This document shows, in pieces, positions 23,418 to 30,758 of a stretch of DNA of 32,494 nucleotides. Location: contig JABDFG010000027.1 of the NCBI GenBank assembly GCA_013286655.1, positions 1 through 32,494 of the forward strand. The letters are read 5' to 3'. This DNA comes from Bacteroidota bacterium. GTDB taxonomy: Bacteria > Bacteroidota > Bacteroidia > JABDFU01. The translations under genes were made by a program, and so were the position numbers. Within the stretch, counting starts at the first letter, position 1, and the number at the start of each line of letters is the position of its first letter. Below the pieces are notes generated by a model. It saw nothing but the letters and a program-made list of their open reading frames with translations. It had not been told where the DNA came from and ran no database searches.

Positions 23418-25746
23418 CCAGGTTAACCTGGATGTTATTATAAATGGAGATCGGGCCGGAAAAACCCTGTCTGATCTTCAACAGGCACAAAAGGCCTTAA
23501 CGGCATCCATCCGGGAAACTACCATTGGTAGTCAGGAATATATGGACCAGATGGAAAAGCTGCAATCTGTAAATAGTCAGATTTCAGCCACACGGGATGA
23601 AATAAAAGGCGTTTCGGCAGCCCTTGAGGAAGGCACTCAGATGGCCACAGAGCTTGCCGGAGCCTTTGGCTTAACCTTTGGTATTTCAAAGGTTGTTGAA
23701 TTCGCGGAAGCGTGTATAGATGCATTTACAAAAGCAGAGGAAACGGCTCACCTTCTTGAAACCTCAGTCAATAACATAACCAATGAAGGTCCTGAGGGTT
23801 TTCAGCGTTTGCTTGACCTTGCAAATAGGCTATCAGAAACGACCATATACTCAGAAACAGAGATTCAGGAATCGGAGCGCATGTTAACCAATCTTGGGCT
23901 TACCTCTGACCAAATTGAATTACTTCTTCCCGAGATCACAAATTATGCACACGTAAACGGAATTGATCTTAAAACTGCCACTGAAACAGCGGCGAATGCC
24001 ATTGAAGGGAAGACTAAAGCCCTTAAGAAATCCGGAGATGAGTTTGTTTCTACGGGAACTAGAATTGGAGATTTTAATTTGTTGCTGCAAGCACTTTCTA
24101 AATACACATTTGACGCAGGCAACTCTTTTGACACGCTATCTGATAAACAGAAGATGCAAGCTAAGGAAATGGAGGCTTATGAAAAAGATCTTGGTTCTTC
24201 CTGGGGAACGTTGTGGGGATGGATAAAGGATGCGGCTATTTCATCGCTGGAAATGATAACTCTTGGTATTAAAGGATTTATCAACGATCTTACCTTTCAT
24301 GTATTTCATATTGGAGAGCAAGCAGTTGAGCCGGTTAAAACGGCCGCAAAAGAAGCACAAAAAGTGCTGGAAGATGCTGCAAATAAAACAAAGGATTATG
24401 TTTCTATGAATGAGAAACAAATTTCATCCATGAGTATTGCAGCACTTCAAGATAGACTTGCAAATATTAAAGACATACATATTGCCTCTGCACGCGATGA
24501 ACAAGATCTGATTAATAAAACCATTAAGACCAAGCAGGAAGCTCAAAAAAAAGCAGATGAAAAAGCGCTGGCTGATTACAAAAAATTGCTTGAAGAAATT
24601 GTAAAAGATCGCGAGGAGCTTGCTTTAAAAGGTGCTGATTCCGATTATAAAGAGATTCTTGCCGTCCAACAAAAATACGACGCATTAAGAGATAAGGCCA
24701 AGGGCCATACTAAGGAGCTTTTGGAAATTGAACAGCTGCGCGGACAGGAACTTAAAGTTGTGAAAGATCAGATACAGGCAAAAGCAGATGCAGAAGAGCA
24801 AAAGCACCAGGAGGAGGTTTTAAAGCAGCTTGATGCCTTTGCCAAAAAAAGGGATATGCACGAAAAGGAGATTGCCGATCTTAAAGCGCAGACAAAAAAA
24901 TTATCACAAAAGAAAAATTTGCAGGATGACCTTAATCAGATCGATCTTGAGACAAAAGACAAAATGGATAAACTCCGTGATCAGGAAAAGCAAGAGCTAG
25001 ATCTGGTGAAAGATAATGATGCGCAAAAAGCACAAATCGAAGCGCAATATTTAAAAGAGCGCGAGGCGCTTACGGCACTGAGCGATGAACGTATTTTGCA
25101 GGCTAAAAAAGCAAATATGAATGCAGAGCTGCAGGCCACCTCTCAACTTTTTGGAGCTCTTCAAGGATTAACTAAGCAAAATTCTGATGCTTCCAAAGCT
25201 TTATCAATAGGTCAGGCCATAATAAATACATATCTGGGAGCGTCACAGGCGCTTGCTCAGGGAGGTCCAATCGGTATTATTTCAGGAGCCTCAGTAATTG
25301 CAACCGGACTTGCCGAGGTTGCTAAAATAGAAGGAGTACAATTTGCAGTGGGTGGTCCAACAGGTAAAATGCCATCTTTTGCAGGAGGAGGTCCCGTTTC
25401 AAAACCATTTTTGGCTCTCGCCGGTGAGGCCGGTCCTGAGTGGATTGCTCCCAATTGGATGCTACAACACCCTCAAACAGCCAATATTATTTCTTCACTT
25501 GAAAATATTCGACAAAGCAAAGCTTTTGCTGCAGGAGGTCCCACCACATCCTCCAGCACCGGGCCAGTGCCATTTGCAAATAATTCAGCGTCAAGCGATC
25601 ATACAGCCCGTATGGCATCTGCTTTAGATAAGCTAAATGATCATTTGGATAATGGCATTCAAAGCGTGTGGCAATGGGATGCTTATACAAAGGGTATAGC
25701 ACGTGCAAATGCAGCTAAAAATGGCGCTACGCTTGCCACATCCTAA
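23398..25746 (+). CDS. Tape measure protein
   Basis: A 782-residue protein. ATG 23398 is chosen; the frame opens at TTG 23392. Order of parts: a short N-terminal domain with a coiled coil (about 1-75), hydrophobic patches near 85-110 (ELAGAFGLTFGISKVV), a helical region, a long charged coiled coil (about 320-615: many K/E/Q/A heptads such as DLNQIDLETKDKMDKLRDQE), a hydrophobic Gly/Ala-rich segment (about 655-700, QGGPIGIISGASVIATGLAE), then AVGGPTGKMPSFAGGGPV and a GEAGPEWIAP motif. The last motif is a hallmark of phage tape measure C-termini. It sets tail length and leaves with the DNA. Length predicts a siphovirus-like tail of modest size. It overlaps the preceding gene by 20 bases and ends the late operon. 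Confidence 0.88.
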   Translation: MAATRTDQVNLDVIINGDRAGKTLSDLQQAQKALTASIRETTIGSQEYMDQMEKLQSVNSQISATRDEIKGVSAALEEGTQMATELAGAFGLTFGISKVVEFAEACIDAFTKAEETAHLLETSVNNITNEGPEGFQRLLDLANRLSETTIYSETEIQESERMLTNLGLTSDQIELLLPEITNYAHVNGIDLKTATETAANAIEGKTKALKKSGDEFVSTGTRIGDFNLLLQALSKYTFDAGNSFDTLSDKQKMQAKEMEAYEKDLGSSWGTLWGWIKDAAISSLEMITLGIKGFINDLTFHVFHIGEQAVEPVKTAAKEAQKVLEDAANKTKDYVSMNEKQISSMSIAALQDRLANIKDIHIASARDEQDLINKTIKTKQEAQKKADEKALADYKKLLEEIVKDREELALKGADSDYKEILAVQQKYDALRDKAKGHTKELLEIEQLRGQELKVVKDQIQAKADAEEQKHQEEVLKQLDAFAKKRDMHEKEIADLKAQTKKLSQKKNLQDDLNQIDLETKDKMDKLRDQEKQELDLVKDNDAQKAQIEAQYLKEREALTALSDERILQAKKANMNAELQATSQLFGALQGLTKQNSDASKALSIGQAIINTYLGASQALAQGGPIGIISGASVIATGLAEVAKIEGVQFAVGGPTGKMPSFAGGGPVSKPFLALAGEAGPEWIAPNWMLQHPQTANIISSLENIRQSKAFAAGGPTTSSSTGPVPFANNSASSDHTARMASALDKLNDHLDNGIQSVWQWDAYTKGIARANAAKNGATLATS

Positions 25747-25778
25747 TAATTTATTATAATTGCAATTCACCAAACCCA

Positions 25779-25976
25779 ATGCCCATGAATAATCTAGCAG
25801 CAGGAAACGCGATAGCAAACTTTATCGGAGCTCTTATTTTAATAACAATTTTTCTTTTAATTATCAGGGAACTCGTTTGCTGGTATAACAAAACAAACAA
25901 GCGCATTAAGCTTGAAGAAGAAAGAAATTTTCTTTTAAAAAAAATTCTTGAAGAATTGAAACAAAAAAATCAATAA
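25779..25976 (+). CDS. Small single-pass membrane protein, function unknown
   Basis: A 65-residue product starting at ATG 25779 (or ATG 25785, two codons later). One strong membrane helix (about residues 14-34, FIGALILITIFLLIIRELVC) is followed by a basic and then coiled-coil-like charged tail (KRIKLEEERNFLLKKILEEL). It lies 32 bases after the tape measure stop and may be read through from it. Topology resembles small phage membrane proteins used in superinfection exclusion or lysis control, but nothing specific is visible. The structured RNA leader starts just downstream. Confidence 0.45.
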   Translation: MPMNNLAAGNAIANFIGALILITIFLLIIRELVCWYNKTNKRIKLEEERNFLLKKILEELKQKNQ

Positions 25977-25990
25977 GAGAAAGTTTTTTT

Positions 25991-26003
25991 TATCTTTGTA
26001 GCG
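25991..26003 (+). promoter_or_regulatory. Candidate Bacteroidota promoter (-7 box TATCTTTG)
   Basis: TATCTTTG at 25991-25998 fits the Bacteroidota -7 consensus TAnnTTTG exactly; no good TTTG -33 box lies 19-20 bases upstream (the region is A/T-rich). Transcription would begin at about 26003, right at the start of the structured leader at 26009-26167, which strengthens the call. Confidence 0.5.
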
Positions 26004-26008
26004 CTATT

Positions 26009-26167
26009 CACATTTACATGGGCTAACAGCCCGATACTCTCTTCAGGGCTTTTTTTATGCCCTAAAGTAGAAGGCGGTGCTTCACCCCCGTGTAACGGTT
26101 ATAATGACCCTTACAAACCCATGTAAGTGTGTTTAGCAGCGGGACAGGGAGCGCCGCCTTCTGCTTT
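26009..26167 (+). ncRNA. Candidate structured leader RNA with attenuator and long-range helices
   Basis: This non-coding stretch is unusually rich in complementarity. Helix 1: 26009-26022 pairs with 26118-26131 (14 bp, one G-U). Helix 2: 26064-26080 pairs with 26151-26167 (17 bp, two G-U). Their arms alternate (1a, 2a, 1b, 2b), so both together form a pseudoknot; otherwise 26110-26114/26123-26127 (CTTAC/GTAAG) can form a local hairpin instead of helix 1. Near the 5' end three hairpins overlap: A, GGGCT/AGCCC (26020-26032); B, AGCCC/GGGCT (26028-26050) followed by seven T's, a terminator; C, AGGGC/GCCCT (26045-26063), whose loop holds the T-run. A and C exclude B. The segment follows a TATCTTTG box and precedes the gene at 26194. 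It could be a riboregulator or a free small RNA. Confidence 0.55.
26028..26056 (+). terminator. Attenuator-like terminator hairpin in the leader
   Basis: AGCCC (26028-26032) pairs with GGGCT (26046-26050), with a 13-base loop and a seven-T run (26050-26056). It competes with two alternative hairpins on either side (26020-26032 and 26045-26063), the pattern of a switchable terminator about 25-50 bases after the predicted start site. Confidence 0.5.
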
Positions 26168-26193
26168 CTATAATAATTCAAATCTTTAATGTT

Positions 26194-26451
26194 ATGCTAA
26201 ACATACAAGAGAAATCAAAACAAGAGCAGGAAAAAGATGCTGCTCTTGTGAATGTAAAAATTTTACTTCTTACAAAAAACAATCCAAGAGATCACGAGGA
26301 CAATTTAACGCGTATACTCATTGGGCATTTAGCAAATTCGCCTCAGTGTAGCGAGTGGGACAAGGAAGAAACTGAAGACTGGATATATACTTGGCGATGT
26401 ATAAGCGAATTCTTAAGGGATATATCAAAACTGGATGTAAAAATGCTTTAA
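26194..26451 (+). CDS. Unknown 85-residue phage protein
   Basis: A small, charged, soluble protein that I do not recognise. The N-terminal part is a Lys/Glu/Gln-rich helix (IQEKSKQEQEKDAAL), followed by VNVKILLLTKNNPR, a Cys/Trp-containing middle (NSPQCSEWDKEETEDWIYTW) and a short helix. No membrane segment or HTH that I can defend. It is the last plus-strand gene before the convergent integrase, preceded by the structured leader and its own candidate promoter, and followed by a terminator. That isolated position is typical of genes expressed in the lysogen or under separate control. ATG 26194 has an A/T-rich leader (AATCTTTAATGTT). Confidence 0.55.
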   Translation: MLNIQEKSKQEQEKDAALVNVKILLLTKNNPRDHEDNLTRILIGHLANSPQCSEWDKEETEDWIYTWRCISEFLRDISKLDVKML

Positions 26452-26455
26452 CGTT

Positions 26456-26481
26456 AAAAACGTACGGGTGTGCGTTTTTTT
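26456..26481. terminator. Bidirectional terminator between the 26194 gene and integrase
   Basis: AAAAACGTAC (26456-26465) pairs with GTGCGTTTTT (26470-26479, one G-U) around a GGGT loop, with T-runs in both readings. It lies just after the plus-strand stop at 26451 and at the minus-strand integrase stop at 26480, so it can serve both converging genes. Confidence 0.8.
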
Positions 26482-27607
26482 AAAAAGCAAAAGTATATAG
26501 CTCACTCAGATCTTTAGGATCTGCAGCTCCAATATCTCTCAGATATTTATAGAGCGCTTCGCGCGTTTCATGCCCGGTCACACCCATTAATTCTTCATCG
26601 GACGCTCCGTTTGTTTTGAGATGTGAAATAAACGTATGCTTAAGCCCATACATGGTTTGTTTTGCAGACAAATCAAGCGCCAACTTGCATTTTTTAAACC
26701 GCTTTGTAAAATAAAAATGTCCAAAGCATTTTTCTCCCGGGCGATGATCGGATCCAAATATAAAAAAGTCAGTAGGGTATTTTTCAAGCTGCAACTCTTT
26801 GAGCTTTGGATGGAATATTTTCTGAAGAATCTGAATTTTCCTTTTTCCGGTCTTGTGATTGGCAGCTGTTCGAAGAATAACGCCTTGCTGCAGATCAATT
26901 TGATTTATTTTTAGAAGCCTGATTTCATTCGGCCGTAAAAAAGTATAGGTGATGAACTGACAGAATAGATAAAGTGTTGGATCATAAGTCTTCAGGTATT
27001 CGCTTATTTTTTCAGCTTCGCCTTGAGTATAACGCACATGCGTCTCTGATCTGGTTCTAAGCCGATCTATACCAAGGCAAGGATTTTTGTAATTATAATC
27101 TTCAATCTTAGAAAACAGGTAATTGAAAAATGCGCGGACATCGATCAGTATGTTATTTACGGTTCGGTTGCTCACCCCTTTATTAAGCAGCCACAGCCTA
27201 TATTCTACGATAGTACTTTGTTTGATAGCTCCCGGAGATGATATTAAAAGATTGCGCTGAGCTAAAAACTCGGCAAAATTATTCAAATGCGAAGAATGTG
27301 ATCCGTGTGACATTTGGGACAGATATTTTTGCTTGTCAGAGATTACTTTTTTAATTAAAATACCTATTGACTCTCCTATTAATTCTCTGGATGAGAATGG
27401 CTGTAAGTCATAAATTCCGCTATTTATAAGTGTTTGTGTCTGATCTTTTAATTCTGTCAAAGCTCTCCCAATCTCTGATTGTTCAGTTCCCTTTCTTATG
27501 TTTCCATAGACACGTACACGTTCCTTTTTCCCGTTTTTATAAATGTAATAATATACGTAAGGCCTTGTCCCTAAAGAGATATAGACTTTATTGAATTGCT
27601 TTTTCAT
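26480..27607 (-). CDS. int: Tyrosine recombinase/integrase
   Basis: A 375-residue site-specific recombinase starting at ATG 27607; the frame continues to TTG 27718, but that would run through a terminator and into the tRNA. Layout: N-terminal arm-binding-type domain (about 1-70), SAM-like core-binding domain (about 80-170), catalytic domain (about 190-375). Catalytic residues: Arg225 (FLRPNEIR), Lys252 (NHKTGK), His346 (VTGHETRE) and Tyr355 (ALYKYL). Box II reads YGLKHTF instead of H-x-L-R-H-T, so the usual His is Tyr320 and the usual Arg is Lys323, a variant I recall in Bacteroidota integrases. It is transcribed away from the tRNA-His gene, the normal arrangement for an element inserted at a tRNA 3' end. 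Confidence 0.95.
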   Translation of the reverse strand: MKKQFNKVYISLGTRPYVYYYIYKNGKKERVRVYGNIRKGTEQSEIGRALTELKDQTQTLINSGIYDLQPFSSRELIGESIGILIKKVISDKQKYLSQMSHGSHSSHLNNFAEFLAQRNLLISSPGAIKQSTIVEYRLWLLNKGVSNRTVNNILIDVRAFFNYLFSKIEDYNYKNPCLGIDRLRTRSETHVRYTQGEAEKISEYLKTYDPTLYLFCQFITYTFLRPNEIRLLKINQIDLQQGVILRTAANHKTGKRKIQILQKIFHPKLKELQLEKYPTDFFIFGSDHRPGEKCFGHFYFTKRFKKCKLALDLSAKQTMYGLKHTFISHLKTNGASDEELMGVTGHETREALYKYLRDIGAADPKDLSELYTFAF

Positions 27608-27625
27608 TTCTTTTGGAACACTTGT

Positions 27626-27665
27626 AAAAACAGAAAAGTGCGCCAAATTGCTGGCGCACTTTTCT
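27626..27665 (-). terminator. Terminator of tRNA-His, between the tRNA and integrase
   Basis: A perfect 14-bp inverted repeat (27632-27645 with 27652-27665; arms TGGCGCACTTTTCT and its complement) with a six-base loop. In the minus reading it is followed by CTG and five T's (27626-27630). It lies about 45 bases after the tRNA 3' end and separates tRNA transcription from integrase. Confidence 0.85.
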
Positions 27666-27709
27666 AGTATTGGCTTACTAACCTTATGGTTTTCAGCTAT
27701 TTGTAAATG

Positions 27710-27784
27710 GGTAACCAATGGGGCTCGAACCCACGACCCTCAGAACCACAATCTGATGCTCTAACCAACTGAGCTATGGCTACC
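27710..27784 (-). tRNA. tRNA-His (GTG); prophage attachment site
   Basis: The minus strand folds into a full cloverleaf: acceptor GTAGCCA/TGGTTAC, D stem GCTC/GAGC with loop AGTTGGTTA, anticodon stem TCAGA/TCTGA with loop TTGTGGT (anticodon GTG), and T stem GTGGG/CCCAT-type with TTCGAGC loop. An extra G (G-1, base 27784) faces C73 (base 27710), the identity mark of tRNA-His. CCA is not encoded. The integrase lies at its 3' side, so the phage probably integrated at the 3' end of this gene and kept it intact; the second att copy would lie beyond the left edge. Confidence 0.95.
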
Positions 27785-27836
27785 ATAAATTGTAAAGGTT
27801 CGCGAAGATACAAATTTCCGTTAACTTTATTCTTAA

Positions 27837-29033
27837 TTGCACCTCAATTTGCCACGAAAATACAAGATATTATTCCTATTCAGTTGGTATCCCAACCGGA
27901 CTAATCCCACTTTGGGAAATTTTATACAGAAACATGTTGAAACAATAGCAGAAACAAATGAAGTTTATGCTTTGCACGTATGTGCCGATGACAAGTTAAC
28001 AAATCATTTTTTTAATATCGAAGTCCGAAAAATAAATAAAGTCGAAACCGTGTATGTTTATTATAAAAAAATCAAACGTACTATTCCGGTATTCTGCTGG
28101 TTGTTGAGGCTGTTTTTATACCTGGAAGGATATCGGAGAGGGTTAAACTATATTTTTAAAAAGCAGGGCAAACCGGATATTGTTCATCTTCATATTGCTT
28201 ACCCGGCAGGAGCTATTGCGTTGTATTTAAAATACGTTTGTGGTTTGCGCTATGTAGTATCCGAACATTGGTCAGGCTATTTATCTGTGAATAGAATCAA
28301 ACTGAATTTCCTAAGGAAGGTTATATCCCGTAAAATTTTTAACGGGGCCGATCGCATTATAGTGGTTACGAAAAATTTAGAAACAGCTATCGAACGATTA
28401 AATGTAAAAACTCCTTTTACAATCATTCCGAATGTAGTGGATATTTCCATTTTTAGTATCGATCATTCAAGAACAAAGAGATCAAAAAAACAGATGCTCC
28501 ACATTTCAACCCTTGAAGAGCAATCAAAAAACATAAGCGGTTTGCTGGAAAGCATTTGTAAATTATCAGTTTCACGTCAGGACTTTGAATTGCAAATTAT
28601 AAGCGATGGAAATTTGCACCCTGCTATTAATTTGGCAAAAAAATTAAATATTTTTGACAAATCGGTTTTTTTTGATGGCACAAAAACTACGGAAGAAATA
28701 GCCGCCATTATGCAACATTCTGATTTTTTTATTTTATTCAGTAATTATGAGAGCTTGCCATGCGTGCTCATTGAATCACTGGCAAGCGGTATACCGGTTA
28801 TCGCAACCAAGGTAGGGGGGATTCCGGAGCATATTACAAATGATCTGGGCCTGCTTGTCGAACCAGGAAATAAAGAGCAATTGCTGAATGCAATGAACCA
28901 AATGCTGGATAATTTTCAAAAATTCGACAAAAATATGCTGAGGGATTATGCAATCAGAAATTTCAGTAAGGAGATAGTAGGGGAAAAATTTCAGGAAGTT
29001 TATCAATACATTTTAACTGATTACTCAACCTAA
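27837..29033 (+). CDS. GT4 family glycosyltransferase (host, surface polysaccharide)
   Basis: A GT-B fold retaining glycosyltransferase of about 398 residues. ILFLFSWYPNRTNPTLGNFI near the N-terminus is typical for bacterial GT4 enzymes of polysaccharide clusters; DIVHLHIAYPAG and SEHWSGY follow, then VVTKNLE, IPNVVD, and the C-terminal donor-binding block FFILFSNYESLPCVLIESLA (E-x7-E-type) and ATKVGGIPE. There is no ATG near the conserved start and a stop codon lies at 27834-27836, so initiation is at TTG 27837 or, giving MPRKYKILFLF, TTG 27849. It is divergent from tRNA-His, only 52 bases away, and its stop is 2 bases before the next gene. It transfers a sugar from a nucleotide donor to a lipid-linked glycan. 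Confidence 0.85.
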   Translation: MHLNLPRKYKILFLFSWYPNRTNPTLGNFIQKHVETIAETNEVYALHVCADDKLTNHFFNIEVRKINKVETVYVYYKKIKRTIPVFCWLLRLFLYLEGYRRGLNYIFKKQGKPDIVHLHIAYPAGAIALYLKYVCGLRYVVSEHWSGYLSVNRIKLNFLRKVISRKIFNGADRIIVVTKNLETAIERLNVKTPFTIIPNVVDISIFSIDHSRTKRSKKQMLHISTLEEQSKNISGLLESICKLSVSRQDFELQIISDGNLHPAINLAKKLNIFDKSVFFDGTKTTEEIAAIMQHSDFFILFSNYESLPCVLIESLASGIPVIATKVGGIPEHITNDLGLLVEPGNKEQLLNAMNQMLDNFQKFDKNMLRDYAIRNFSKEIVGEKFQEVYQYILTDYST

Positions 29034-29035
29034 CG

Positions 29036-30748
29036 ATGTCTGCTTCCGGAAAACCTTCACTTCGTTTTGCCGTTATGTGCAACGGCACCTTTCTGAAAGA
29101 ATGGCAATTCAGGTGCATTCAGCAGGTCCTCGAACTCGAAAACACGGAACTTGTAGTCCTGATAGAAAATGAAAACACACCCTCTGCTCTCCCATTTTTC
29201 AACAAGACCCTGCAAAGAATTTTTCATTTTTCTTTTTTCAGGGTTTACCTTCGGTTTTGGTATAAAGCCAAATCAATTCGCGAAGTAAATACAAAAGCCA
29301 TTTTTAAAAACATTCCTGTCCTGCCCTGCCAACCGATTATAAAGAATAAGCATTCACACTATTTTAAGGAAGACGATATAAAAAAAATAACCGAACTCCG
29401 ACTCGATTTTATTCTGCGTTTTGGCTTCCATATTATTCGGGGAGAGATTTTAAATACCAGTCGGTATGGTATCTGGTCTTATCATCATGGAGATGAACAG
29501 AAATACCGAGGGGGCCCTCCGGGATTTTGGGAAACGTACTATCATGATAACGTCTGTGGCGCCATTTTGCAGAGGCTCACAAACAAACTGGACTCCGGAG
29601 TAATCCTTAAAAAGGGTTATTTTAAAACCATGCAACATTCTTATTCAGCCAACACGGATATGCTTTTTTTTGAAAGCGCCAGATGGCCTAAACAGGTTTG
29701 TATCGACATTCAGAATGATGTAGCTCAGTACCTGCATCATAATGCTATTGAAACGAACGCGCCTCTCTACCGCTTTCCGAACAATTTTCAGGCCTTGAAT
29801 TTTTTTTTCATCCAATTGAAAAATAAATTTCTTTTTCATTATATCGATCTTTTTTGTTCTGAGGAATGGAATGTTGCCCTTGTTGATAGACCTATTCAAA
29901 CTTTTCTGAGTGATTCACTTGTTCCTTCCGATTTCAAATGGTTGCCAAGTCCCGAAAAAGGAACCTATGCGGCAGATCCTTTCGGGTTCCTTTTAGCCGA
30001 GGAGTTACACATTTTATATGAAAAATACAGTTACCGACAGCAAAAAGGGACTATATCTTCCGTATATTACGAAAAAAAGAGTGCTACTTTTACTGATTAT
30101 TCAGTAGTGATAGAAAAGTATCATCATTTATCCTATCCTTATACACTGGAACACGATCAAAATATTTATTGTATTCCTGAAAGTTATGAAACAAACGAAG
30201 TGTCTTTATACCTGCTGGATAAACAATCGTTTAAGTGGGAAAAAAAGGGAACTTTAGTAAAGGATTTTTCTGCAATTGACAGCACTTTGTTTTTTTATGA
30301 ACAAAAATGGTGGCTTTTATGTACCAATAAAGGCAATCCTTCTGCACTTAGCCTATCCGTTTTTTATTCCAGTCAATTAGAAGGTCCCTTCTACCCACAT
30401 AGGAACAACCCGGTTAAAACGGATATTCGTTCCTCCCGTTGTGCAGGAACTCCTTTCTATCATGAAAACAATCTGTACCGACCTTCCCAGGATTGTTCCA
30501 AAACATATGGGGGAGCAATTACCCTAAACAAGATTATTAAGCTCACTTCTACAGAGTATAAGGAGGAGTCTGTTCGTTCGTTAGTACCTTTTGATTCAAA
30601 ATACAAAGATGGAATACATACCCTATCTTCGGTTGGTAACTACACTCTGGTTGATGGGAAACGAATCGTTTTTTCAGCGGATCATTTTAGAAGAAGCTGG
30701 AAAAGAAAGATGAAAAAAATATTTTCCAGAAACATTCCAAAAAACTAA
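29036..30748 (+). CDS. Formyltransferase fused to a GIPC-transferase/GH43-like domain (host)
   Basis: A 570-residue two-domain protein. Residues about 1-230 look like a formyltransferase of the methionyl-tRNA/sugar N-formyltransferase type: LDFILRFGFHIIRGEIL (from about 123), then GIWSYHHGDEQKYRGGPPGF (about 145-164), where the HHGDE-x-x-YRGG-x-P block stands in for the usual H-P-S-x-L-P-x-Y-R-G. Residues about 300-560 read like a five-bladed beta-propeller: AADPFGF, LEHDQNIYCIPE, IDSTLFF, AGTPFYHENNLYRPSQDCSK and YGGAI, as in glucosamine inositolphosphorylceramide transferase-like domains. It lies between GT4 and flippase genes with 2- and 10-base gaps, so it probably makes or modifies an N-formylated sugar in a surface polysaccharide. 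Substrate is inference. Confidence 0.7.
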   Translation: MSASGKPSLRFAVMCNGTFLKEWQFRCIQQVLELENTELVVLIENENTPSALPFFNKTLQRIFHFSFFRVYLRFWYKAKSIREVNTKAIFKNIPVLPCQPIIKNKHSHYFKEDDIKKITELRLDFILRFGFHIIRGEILNTSRYGIWSYHHGDEQKYRGGPPGFWETYYHDNVCGAILQRLTNKLDSGVILKKGYFKTMQHSYSANTDMLFFESARWPKQVCIDIQNDVAQYLHHNAIETNAPLYRFPNNFQALNFFFIQLKNKFLFHYIDLFCSEEWNVALVDRPIQTFLSDSLVPSDFKWLPSPEKGTYAADPFGFLLAEELHILYEKYSYRQQKGTISSVYYEKKSATFTDYSVVIEKYHHLSYPYTLEHDQNIYCIPESYETNEVSLYLLDKQSFKWEKKGTLVKDFSAIDSTLFFYEQKWWLLCTNKGNPSALSLSVFYSSQLEGPFYPHRNNPVKTDIRSSRCAGTPFYHENNLYRPSQDCSKTYGGAITLNKIIKLTSTEYKEESVRSLVPFDSKYKDGIHTLSSVGNYTLVDGKRIVFSADHFRRSWKRKMKKIFSRNIPKN

Positions 30749-30758
30749 AATTAAATTA

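Noticed and set aside
26009-26167. CRISPR or palindromic-repeat array in the intergenic region
   Set aside because: The complementary arms are each present once and differ in sequence; there are no regularly spaced direct repeats.
27608-27718. N-terminal extension of integrase to TTG 27718
   Set aside because: It would translate the tRNA 3' end and a strong terminator hairpin; ATG 27607 gives a normal integrase N-terminus.
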